A program made the position numbers and the translations under genes. Below the pieces are notes generated by a model. That model ran no database searches. It was not told the DNA's origin and saw only the letters and a program-made list of their open reading frames with translations. From assembly GCA_000403475.2 (NCBI GenBank), contig KE159796.1:715736-779735 (forward strand): 64,000 bases of DNA, in the 5' to 3' direction. Positions 1-7,451 of the stretch are shown here, piece after piece. Source of the DNA: Lachnospiraceae bacterium MD308 (lineage in GTDB: Bacteria > Bacillota > Clostridia > Lachnospirales > Lachnospiraceae). Within the stretch, counting starts at the first letter, position 1. Every line of letters begins with the position of its first letter.

Positions 1-76
1 GAGAAAAATATAAATCAAGAGTTGTAATACGGTTAATAAAAAACAAGCAGAATTAAAGCACAGGGAGGGATAATCT

Positions 77-1174
77 ATGAAGGTATTAGTATTTGGAATG
101 ACAGAAAATCCGGGCGGGGTTGAGAGCTTTTTAATGAATTATTATCGGTGTATGGATAAGGAAAAGATTCAATTTGATTTTTTATGTAATTCATATGAGC
201 AGGCTGCATATGAAAATGAGATAAAAAAAATAGGGGGGAGGGTGTATCATATATCTGCGAGAAGCCAAAATTATATCAGATACCGAAAAGAGATGGAAGA
301 GTTTTTCGGCCAGCATAAAGATGAGTACCAGGCTATATGGGTAAATGTATGCAGTCTCGCAAATATAGATTATCTGAAAATGGCAAAAAAATATGGAATT
401 AAGAGACGTATTATCCATAGTCATAATTCTCAGAACATGGATGGAAAATTTAGAAAACTGCTTCATGATATTAATATGCATCTGGTTGATCATTATGCTA
501 CTGATTTCTGGGCGTGTTCTCCAAGCGCTGCAAAGTGGTTTTATGGGTCAAAGGATGCGATAATTATCCGTAATGCGATTGATGTTAACAAAATGGCTTA
601 TGATGAGAGTAAGAGAAAAGCATATCGGGCACAATTGGGGTGGAATGATAACTATATTATTGGCAATATTGGAAGATTTCATTTTCAAAAAAATCAATTA
701 TTTTTGTTAGATGTTTTTAGTTCGTTATTGCAGAAGATGCCAGAAGCACGGTTAATTCTTGTTGGTCAGGGCGAAGATGAGAAAAAGATAAAGGATAAAA
801 TACATGATTTAAAGTTAGAAGGAAAGGTGTATTTGGCGGGAATTCAAAAAGATATAGGCGGATGGCTTAGCGTTATGGATACATTTTTATTTACATCAGT
901 GTTTGAAGGTCTTAGCGTGGTGGCCTTAGAAGCACAGGCTAATGGAATACCAATACTTGCATCTTTAACAGCTATTTCTGATGAAGCAAAATTAAATGAC
1001 AATGTTTTTCTTCTAAGTTTAGAACGTCCAATAATGGATTGGGTGCAGATGATTTGTAAGATAAAAAGGGAATATATGAGAGAAGCGAGTGAGAAGATAA
1101 GAACAGTTTTTATCAAAAATCATTATGATATTGATACAGAAGTACAAAAACTGGAAATGCTTTTGAGGATTTAA
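77..1174 (+). CDS. Glycosyltransferase family 4 (EpsF-like, GT-B fold)
   Basis: A 365-residue cytoplasmic glycosyltransferase predicted to add a sugar from a nucleotide donor to a lipid-linked polysaccharide repeat unit. The N-terminal Rossmann half opens with GMTENPGGVESFLMN. The C-terminal donor half shows NIGRFHFQKNQ (about residue 197), LVGQGEDEKK (about 228) and the EX7E motif with E277 and E285 in FEGLSVVALEA. An AGGGAGGG ribosome binding site precedes the ATG. The gene is followed after one base by the Stealth gene, so they are almost certainly co-transcribed. The operon probably begins upstream of the window. Acceptor and donor cannot be told from sequence. Confidence 0.9.
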   Translation: MKVLVFGMTENPGGVESFLMNYYRCMDKEKIQFDFLCNSYEQAAYENEIKKIGGRVYHISARSQNYIRYRKEMEEFFGQHKDEYQAIWVNVCSLANIDYLKMAKKYGIKRRIIHSHNSQNMDGKFRKLLHDINMHLVDHYATDFWACSPSAAKWFYGSKDAIIIRNAIDVNKMAYDESKRKAYRAQLGWNDNYIIGNIGRFHFQKNQLFLLDVFSSLLQKMPEARLILVGQGEDEKKIKDKIHDLKLEGKVYLAGIQKDIGGWLSVMDTFLFTSVFEGLSVVALEAQANGIPILASLTAISDEAKLNDNVFLLSLERPIMDWVQMICKIKREYMREASEKIRTVFIKNHYDIDTEVQKLEMLLRI

Positions 1175-1175
1175 A

Positions 1176-2183
1176 ATGAAAATAGATTTTGTTATTCCCT
1201 GGGTGGATGGTACAGATTTAAAATGGATAAATGATAAAAACAAATATCTCCCTGAAAATCAGAATCAAATATCTGCTTCGGAAGAAAGGTACAGATCTTG
1301 GGATAATCTGCAATACTGGTTCCGCGCTGTAGAAAAGTTTGCGCCATGGGTCAATCACATTTACTTTGTAACATGGGGGCATATTCCGGAGTGGCTTAAC
1401 ACAGATGCGGAAAAGCTTACCGTAGTGAAACATCGTGACTATATACCTGAAAAATATCTTCCAACTTTTAGTGCGAATCCGATTGAATTGAATCTGCACC
1501 GGATTAAAAATTTAGAAGAACATTTTGTTTATTTTAACGATGACTTTTTTTTGATTGATCAGGTGTGTCCAGAAGATTTTTTTAAAGATGGACTTCCTTG
1601 TGATTATGCAGTTGAGTCACCGATTACTCCTAACCGAAAAGATGTTTTTAATAACATTCTGATAAATAATATGGTTTTGTTGAACAGTCAGTTTAGTCGT
1701 AAAGATGTTTTGAAAAAGTGGAGAAGGAAATTTTATTCATTGGCTGATCTGAAGGGGCTTATGACTAATTTGTGTATGTCACCTTTGAGAAGAGATGATT
1801 TTTTTGGATTTGCCTATTCACATTTGCCTGCCAATTTTCTGAAATCCACATTTGAAAGGGTATGGAATGATAATTACGAAATTTTAGATAAAGTGAGCGG
1901 AAATAAGTTTAGATCTACGGATGATGTTAATCAGTATATTATCAGTAATTACCAGTATGCAATGGGGAAGTTTTCTCCGCGAGGATGGGCTAAAGTAGGA
2001 GAAGCGATACAATTAAACGATATAGAGGATAATATTTCATACGCCTGCGACATAATCAGTGGACAAAAGAAAAAGATGGTATGTATCAATGATTCAGAAG
2101 TTCATTCGTTTGAGAGAACAAGGGATAGAATAAATAGAGCGTTAGAAAAAATACTCCCCGAAAAGAGCATATTTGAAAGATGA
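1176..2183 (+). CDS. Stealth family sugar-phosphate transferase
   Basis: A 335-residue protein with the Stealth signature: conserved region 1 at the N terminus (IDFVIPWVDGTD), then a long conserved region 2 (residues 38-125) with RYRSWDNLQYWFRAVEKF, HRDYIP, LPTFSANPIE and YFNDDFFL (N121-D122-D123). In the known families these enzymes transfer hexose-1-phosphate from a nucleotide sugar to a growing capsule or teichoic-like chain, making phosphodiester links, so this locus may build a phosphate-containing polymer. It lies between two glycosyltransferases; its stop codon overlaps the leader of the next gene. Family assignment is firm, substrate unknown. Confidence 0.9.
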   Translation: MKIDFVIPWVDGTDLKWINDKNKYLPENQNQISASEERYRSWDNLQYWFRAVEKFAPWVNHIYFVTWGHIPEWLNTDAEKLTVVKHRDYIPEKYLPTFSANPIELNLHRIKNLEEHFVYFNDDFFLIDQVCPEDFFKDGLPCDYAVESPITPNRKDVFNNILINNMVLLNSQFSRKDVLKKWRRKFYSLADLKGLMTNLCMSPLRRDDFFGFAYSHLPANFLKSTFERVWNDNYEILDKVSGNKFRSTDDVNQYIISNYQYAMGKFSPRGWAKVGEAIQLNDIEDNISYACDIISGQKKKMVCINDSEVHSFERTRDRINRALEKILPEKSIFER

Positions 2184-2241
2184 TATCAGATACATGATAA
2201 AATATTTAAAGATAATGCATGTAAGGAAAGGATTTAGAGGA

Positions 2242-3240
2242 ATGAATAAATTACTTACAATCTCTGTTGCTGCTTATAATGTAGAAAGATACATTGAAAA
2301 TACATTGAATTCACTTTTGACAGAAGATATAGATAAACTGGAAATCATCGTTCAAGATGACGGTGGGAATGACGGTACGGCTGAAATTGCGCAGAGGTAC
2401 CAGGAGAAATATCCGGACAGCGTCAGGTTAGTACGAAAGGAAAATGGAGGATATGGTTCCACGATTAATTCAAGCCTTATGATTGCGACAGGCAAATATT
2501 TTAAGCAGTTGGATGGTGATGATTGGTTTGAAACAGATAATATTAATCAATTATTATCTGTATTAGAAAATAATGATATAGATGTCATTTACACTCCTCA
2601 TTATGAGGTGCATGAATATAAGTCGAAAAAAATACTTAGAAGAGAGTTCCCTGAAAATTTAAAAGGATCTTATGCTTTAAAGGAAGTTATCGGGCTAAAA
2701 AGATGGAGGTTAGTAATGCATTCTCTGTGTTTTAGGACGGAACTTTTAACCAGTAACAATATTCGGCTATTGGAAAAGTGTTTTTATACGGACAGCGAGT
2801 ATTCATTGTATCCCTTGGCATATGCAAAGGATATTTATATATGTGATTTTCCCATTTATAATTACAGGTTAGGTGTAGAGGCTCAAAGTGTCAGTGCAGA
2901 GGGGAGAAGAAAACATTATAAGGATCATCTGGAGGTGGATAAGAGACTGGTTTCTTTTTACCGTTCTGCAAAGAGGGTGGATAAGCAGGTAAAGGAATAT
3001 GTAAGGGATTGTATTAGTGACATATGTGCCAGCGGTATAACAGATTACGCGATGGTCGCAGTGCCGGATAAGGGTGTAAAAAGGGAGATCATTTCTCATG
3101 ATATATATATAAAAAGGGCAGCGAATGATATATATGTTGATATGAAAAGAAAGAGCAAGGTACTAAATATATTAAGAAAAAGCAATTACCGTTTATATGG
3201 TATACTTGCAAGATATAAAATATGGAGATATAGAAAATGA
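2242..3240 (+). CDS. Glycosyltransferase family 2 (GT-A)
   Basis: An inverting GT-A glycosyltransferase of 332 residues from the chosen start. It opens with LTISVAAYNVERYIENTL, followed by the nucleotide-binding QDDGGNDGT and the metal-binding DGDD of KQLDGDDWFE near residues 91-94. The frame is open back to 2173, which overlaps the Stealth gene, but the ATG at 2242 fits the GT2 N terminus better and has GGAAAGG and AGAGG just upstream. The C terminus is basic (KIWRYRK). It overlaps the following acyltransferase by four bases (ATGA). Likely adds one sugar of the repeat unit. Confidence 0.88.
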   Translation: MNKLLTISVAAYNVERYIENTLNSLLTEDIDKLEIIVQDDGGNDGTAEIAQRYQEKYPDSVRLVRKENGGYGSTINSSLMIATGKYFKQLDGDDWFETDNINQLLSVLENNDIDVIYTPHYEVHEYKSKKILRREFPENLKGSYALKEVIGLKRWRLVMHSLCFRTELLTSNNIRLLEKCFYTDSEYSLYPLAYAKDIYICDFPIYNYRLGVEAQSVSAEGRRKHYKDHLEVDKRLVSFYRSAKRVDKQVKEYVRDCISDICASGITDYAMVAVPDKGVKREIISHDIYIKRAANDIYVDMKRKSKVLNILRKSNYRLYGILARYKIWRYRK

Positions 3241-4274
3241 AATCCAGAGTGTTATATTATGATATTTTAAATGTATTGGCTTGTATTTGCGTAGTTGCAC
3301 TACATTGCAATGGAATCGTACATGAATATTCTAATACGGCTGTGTGGAAGCAGGCATTGATTGTTGAAGTGATTGCATATTGGGCTGTACCAGTGTTTTT
3401 TATGCTTAGTGGTGCAAAGCTCTTTACATACCGGCAAAAGATGGACACGGAAACTTTCTTGAAAAAAAGGATTTTTAAGATTCTCATTCCTTGGCTGATC
3501 TGGTGTATATTATGGTTAAACTACAGGGTGGTGGTTAGCAGATCAATACACATAACTTCTGTGCGTGAACTTGTGGTTATATTATATAAAGGAATTTTTA
3601 ATAATGAATTGCAGGGGATTTATTGGTTTTTTATCCCTATGATTATGGTATATTTTTCTATGCCGGTGCTATCTTGTTTGGCAAATAACCGCAAATTATT
3701 GTGGTATATTGTCGGGATTACTTTTATAACGTATTCGTTACTTCCAGAATTATGCGTGATTGTTGGGGTGCCATATAATGGTTCCTTATATTTTCCGGTG
3801 GGGGGGGGGTATATTTTATACGTTGTGTTGGGTTACCTTTTATCCACGGCTGACGCATGCCCCAGAATCAGGCATTTCATATATGCTTTGGGGATAGGTT
3901 CTGCTGTGCTGCGCTATGTTGGGACTTACTATCTGTCTATAAAAAATAATATGAAAGATACTACTTATTGGGGATATTTATATTTTCCATGCGTGTTTTT
4001 ATCAGTGGCTGTATTTTTATTTTTTAAAAACAGAAATTATGATAAAATCGCTGATAATAAAAAGATTTTGTGTGCTATACAGTATCTTTCTAATTGTTCC
4101 TTTGGGGTTTATCTTATTCATTACATGATTATAGATATGTTAATACAATTTGGAGTAGACAGAAGTTGCTTGCTATGGCGTACAGCGGGAATACTTCTTG
4201 TATATATTTTATCGTTGATATGTGTAAGTGTTTTGAAGAAAATTCCTTTTGTTTCAAAATTATTGGTACCATAG
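3237..4274 (+). CDS. Acyltransferase 3 family membrane protein, with in-frame G10 tract
   Basis: A 345-residue integral membrane protein with about ten hydrophobic segments and the acyltransferase-3 start pattern: YYDILNVLACICVVALHCNG with H23 as the likely catalytic histidine, then a PVFFMLSGA helix. Family members acylate sugars of surface polysaccharides from acyl-CoA. A run of ten G (3800-3809) encodes G189-G191 and lies mid-gene in otherwise AT-rich sequence. By hand-reading, loss of one G gives a stop about 33 codons later and gain of one G a stop about 16 codons later, so the gene can be switched by slippage. It is in frame here. Overlaps the preceding gene by four bases. Confidence 0.88.
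   Translation: MKSRVLYYDILNVLACICVVALHCNGIVHEYSNTAVWKQALIVEVIAYWAVPVFFMLSGAKLFTYRQKMDTETFLKKRIFKILIPWLIWCILWLNYRVVVSRSIHITSVRELVVILYKGIFNNELQGIYWFFIPMIMVYFSMPVLSCLANNRKLLWYIVGITFITYSLLPELCVIVGVPYNGSLYFPVGGGYILYVVLGYLLSTADACPRIRHFIYALGIGSAVLRYVGTYYLSIKNNMKDTTYWGYLYFPCVFLSVAVFLFFKNRNYDKIADNKKILCAIQYLSNCSFGVYLIHYMIIDMLIQFGVDRSCLLWRTAGILLVYILSLICVSVLKKIPFVSKLLVP
3800..3809 (+). repeat. Homopolymeric G tract (10 G) inside acyltransferase gene
   Basis: Ten consecutive G in a coding region where the neighbouring bases are mostly A and T. The tract keeps the frame open as sequenced. It is a candidate slipped-strand phase-variation switch. Assembly or sequencing error in the tract length cannot be excluded from one sequence. 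Confidence 0.9.
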
Positions 4275-4429
4275 TGCCTATAATATATGCAAGGTAATGG
4301 AGTTCCATTTCGGAGGTAAAGGCTAATGTTATTAATGTTTGATATATAAAATGTGAATCCATTTACATGTGCCTACAAATTGAAAGAACAGTTTCTGGTT
4401 GAAATATCGAAATTTTAAAGTATAGGAAA

Positions 4430-5575
4430 ATGGAGAAAATGAAGAAAATGGAGAAATTTGATAAAATTATCATAGGCGCCGGTTTGTACGGGTTATATGC
4501 GGCCTTATATTGTTGCCAAAGAGGAGAGCGCGTGTTAGTTCTTGAGTGTGACCCTGCGCCGTTTAGGAGAGCAACTTATATTAATCAGGCGAGGGTGCAC
4601 CAGGGATATCATTATCCCCGTTCAATTTCAACGGCTATGAAATCAGCGGGTTATTTTGAGCGTTTCAATAAAGATTATGCTTTTTGCATAAATAAGGAGT
4701 TTGAACAGGTTTATGCGACATCAAGCAGATATTCCTGGTCAGACGGAAAACAGTTTAAAGAGTTTTGCAAAGCGGCGGATATTCCCTGTGAAGAACTTTG
4801 TCCAGAGAGCTATTTTAAAAGTGATATGTGCGACGGGGTTTTTCTTACAAGAGAGTACACTTATGATGCGATGATATTAAAAGATTATCTGTTTGAAAAA
4901 TTAGCTGTATATTCTTTAAACTTTGTACTTAAGTGCGATGCAAGTATTCAGGCAATTAATAAATTGCAGGACGAATACGAGGTTATTATAGCGGGGGGGG
5001 GGTATAAAACAGAGTTTTTAATAAATGCGACATATGCCGGGACAAATCAGATATTAGATTTAGTTGGATATGAAAAATTTAAGATTAAGTATGAGCTTTG
5101 TGAGATTATCTTGTGTAATGTCAATGAAAAGCTTAAGAATTTTGGATTTACAGTGATGGACGGTCCTTTTTTTTCAATCATGCCATTTGGAAAGACGGGG
5201 TATCATTCTCTTACGTCTGTTACGTTTACTCCTCATACAACAAGCTATGATGAACTTCCAACTTTTGGCTGTCAGGAAAAAAGCGATGGGTATTGCAATA
5301 CGTCGCATCTTGGCAATTGCAATGATTGTCCGGTCAGACCTGCTACAGCTTTTCCGTATATGGCAAGCTTAGCAAGAAAATATATAAGGGATGAATATAG
5401 ATTTGAATATAGAAATTCTCTTTATTCGATGAAACCGATTCTGATGAGTTCTGAACTGGACGATTCCAGGCCGACAGTGGTAAGGACGTATTCCAGGAAT
5501 CCTACCTTTATAGGAGTTCTTTCCGGGAAGATAAATACAGTTTATGATTTAGATGAGGTGCTGAGAGATGAGTAA
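4430..5575 (+). CDS. FAD-dependent oxidoreductase (DAO-like), with in-frame G10 tract
   Basis: A 381-residue flavoprotein-like protein. The dinucleotide-binding motif is at the N terminus (DKIIIGAGLYGLYAA, G16/G18/G21), followed by an acidic end of strand 2 (VLVLECD). A cysteine cluster, C281-x7-C289-x7-C297-x2-C300, near the C terminus could bind a metal or Fe-S centre. Three ATG codons nine bases apart (4430, 4439, 4448) lie in a repeated ATGGAGAAA/ATGAAGAAA unit, so the exact start is uncertain. A run of ten G at 4993-5002 (G189-G191) puts a stop within about seven codons on either frame shift. It overlaps the next glycosyltransferase by eight bases, suggesting that it oxidises a sugar or lipid-linked intermediate of this locus. 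The substrate is unknown. Confidence 0.82.
   Translation: MEKMKKMEKFDKIIIGAGLYGLYAALYCCQRGERVLVLECDPAPFRRATYINQARVHQGYHYPRSISTAMKSAGYFERFNKDYAFCINKEFEQVYATSSRYSWSDGKQFKEFCKAADIPCEELCPESYFKSDMCDGVFLTREYTYDAMILKDYLFEKLAVYSLNFVLKCDASIQAINKLQDEYEVIIAGGGYKTEFLINATYAGTNQILDLVGYEKFKIKYELCEIILCNVNEKLKNFGFTVMDGPFFSIMPFGKTGYHSLTSVTFTPHTTSYDELPTFGCQEKSDGYCNTSHLGNCNDCPVRPATAFPYMASLARKYIRDEYRFEYRNSLYSMKPILMSSELDDSRPTVVRTYSRNPTFIGVLSGKINTVYDLDEVLRDE
4993..5002 (+). repeat. Homopolymeric G tract (10 G) inside FAD oxidoreductase gene
   Basis: Ten consecutive G encoding part of AGGG in the oxidoreductase. Loss of one G leads to TAA after seven codons; gain of one G leads to TAA almost at once. The gene is in frame in this sequence. 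Confidence 0.9.
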
Positions 5576-6509
5576 TAGAGAGAAAAATTTTGTATCAGGG
5601 GTAATTTATGTTCATAACGCGGAAAATCGTATTGAGAAATTTTTGAAGAGTATTATAGGAGTGCTGGAAAGCAATTTTGAGCATTCTGAAATAATATGCG
5701 TTGATGATTTTTCGGACGACGGAAGTGTTGATAAGATTAAAAAGATAAGTTTAGAAGTTACAACTACGTGTGTTTCTATTGTTAATATGAGTTATTTCCA
5801 TGGTGTTGAGCTTGCGATGAATGCAGGTGTCGATATGGCAATCGGGGATTTCGTTTTTGAGTTTGATAATACGAATCTGGATTTTGATAAATCCGTTATT
5901 ATGGAAATATACCGACGGTCGCTGGAAGGATATGATATCGTGAGCGCCTCCCCGCGTAAAAGCACAAAGTTGACTTCTAAGCTTTTTTATGGTGTCTTTA
6001 CAAAGTTTACAAGCCAGTCGTATAAGATGGGGACAGAAAGTTTTCGGGTGTTGAGCAGAAGAGTGATAAACCGTATCAATTCTATGAACAGGACGGTTCC
6101 CTACAGGAAGGCAATCTACGCTAATTGCGGTCTGAATACCGATAATATCGTGTATACAAGCGTAGGCGGCAGAGGTGATGGACCAGCCGATAAAAAAGAA
6201 AGATTTTACAGGACGAATTTGGCAGTGGATGCATTGATTCTTTTTACGGAAGCAGGGTATAGCTTTTCTATGACTATGACGGTACTTATGATGCTTATGT
6301 CTGTATTTATGATATCGTATTCATTGATCATGTATTTTATTGCACATCCGGTGGAAGGGTGGACAACTACTATTTTATTCTTTTCGGTTGCGTTCTTTGG
6401 ATTATTCGGTATCCTGACAATTATTGTTAAGTATTTGCAGCTGTTGATCAATCTTATTTTTAAAAGAAAATATTACAGCTTTAAAAGTATTGAAAAATTG
6501 ACAAAATAG
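5568..6509 (+). CDS. Membrane-anchored glycosyltransferase family 2 (polyprenyl-phosphate sugar synthase-like)
   Basis: A 313-residue protein with a GT-A domain (residues 1-215: GVIYVHNAENRIEKFLKSI, CVDDFSDDGSVDK, then FEFDNTN in the DXD position) followed by two C-terminal transmembrane helices (about 223-255 and 262-295). This layout is that of GtrB/DPM1-type enzymes, which load a sugar onto undecaprenyl phosphate for use outside the membrane. It starts inside the preceding FAD gene (eight-base overlap), so the two are translationally coupled and may act on the same sugar. The large GT-C-like protein at 7452 is a plausible partner transferase. Confidence 0.85.
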   Translation: MSNREKNFVSGVIYVHNAENRIEKFLKSIIGVLESNFEHSEIICVDDFSDDGSVDKIKKISLEVTTTCVSIVNMSYFHGVELAMNAGVDMAIGDFVFEFDNTNLDFDKSVIMEIYRRSLEGYDIVSASPRKSTKLTSKLFYGVFTKFTSQSYKMGTESFRVLSRRVINRINSMNRTVPYRKAIYANCGLNTDNIVYTSVGGRGDGPADKKERFYRTNLAVDALILFTEAGYSFSMTMTVLMMLMSVFMISYSLIMYFIAHPVEGWTTTILFFSVAFFGLFGILTIIVKYLQLLINLIFKRKYYSFKSIEKLTK

Positions 6510-6527
6510 ACGGATGGAGGAAGAATA

Positions 6528-7451
6528 ATGAAAGCATTAGTAGGATATACCGGGTTTGTAGGCAGTAATCTGTATGAAACCGGAGCATTTGATGCAGTGT
6601 ATAATTCGAAGAATATTAAAGAAGCATTTGGGACAAAACCGGAGCTATTGGTCTATGCCGGACTTCGGGCGGAAAAATATCTTGCCAATAACGCGCCTGA
6701 AAAGGATATGGAGCTTATCTTTCAGGCAGAAGACAATATTGAGAAGATCAATCCCAAAAAACTGGTGTTGATATCTACAATAGATGTATTTAAAGTTCCG
6801 AAAGGTGTAGACGAGAGTTCGTTGATTGATACGGAAAATCTGCATGCCTACGGGTATAACAGGTATATGTTGGAAATCTGGGCAAGGGAACATTTCCCGG
6901 ATGCCCTGATCATCAGACTGCCGGGACTTTTTGGGAAGAATATAAAGAAGAATTTCATCTATGATTATATAAATATTATTCCCTTTATGTTAAAGAAAGA
7001 AAAATATGATGAACTGTCCCGGATTGATTTTACGATAAGTGCTCATTACACGCTGCAAGATAATGGGTTTTACCAGGTCAATGAGCCGCCCCACGATGAA
7101 AAGGAAGAGTTGAAGAAAAAGTTTAAGAAAGCAGGATTCAGTGCTTTGAATTTCACTGACAGCAGAAGTGTCTTTCAGTTTTATGATCTTCGAAGATTAT
7201 GGGCGGATATGAAAAAAGCTCTTGAGGCAGGGATCACCTTGTGGCATCCGGCAACAGAGCCGGTATCTGCCGGCGAAATATATAAGTATTTGACGGGGGA
7301 TGAATTTGTCAATGAACTTAATGGTATGCCTGCTGACTATGATTTCAGAACATGTCATAATGGTATTTATGAGGGCAAGGCGGGATATATTTGTTCAAAA
7401 GAAGAAGTATTGGCTGGTATAAAAGCGTTTGTTGAAGGGAGAAATATTTAG
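6528..7451 (+). CDS. NAD-dependent epimerase/dehydratase-like protein (extended SDR, atypical active site)
   Basis: A 307-residue Rossmann protein with the extended-SDR cofactor motif GYTGFVGSN (G6-x2-G9-x2-G12) and the usual strand-4 serine/threonine (LISTIDVF, S83-T84). The catalytic YxxxK position reads Y108-GYN-R112, so the lysine is replaced by arginine; activity as a normal epimerase or dehydratase is therefore doubtful. The context, between glycosyltransferases, points to a nucleotide-sugar or lipid-linked sugar substrate. It has a good GGAGG site (about 6516) and ends directly before the next ATG. Fold assignment is good, reaction unknown. Confidence 0.8.
   Translation: MKALVGYTGFVGSNLYETGAFDAVYNSKNIKEAFGTKPELLVYAGLRAEKYLANNAPEKDMELIFQAEDNIEKINPKKLVLISTIDVFKVPKGVDESSLIDTENLHAYGYNRYMLEIWAREHFPDALIIRLPGLFGKNIKKNFIYDYINIIPFMLKKEKYDELSRIDFTISAHYTLQDNGFYQVNEPPHDEKEELKKKFKKAGFSALNFTDSRSVFQFYDLRRLWADMKKALEAGITLWHPATEPVSAGEIYKYLTGDEFVNELNGMPADYDFRTCHNGIYEGKAGYICSKEEVLAGIKAFVEGRNI

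Noticed and set aside
233-238. G6 run in the first glycosyltransferase gene as a fifth switch
   Set aside because: Six G is also reached in several housekeeping genes here (for example 44816-44821 and 61391-61396), so it is not exceptional.
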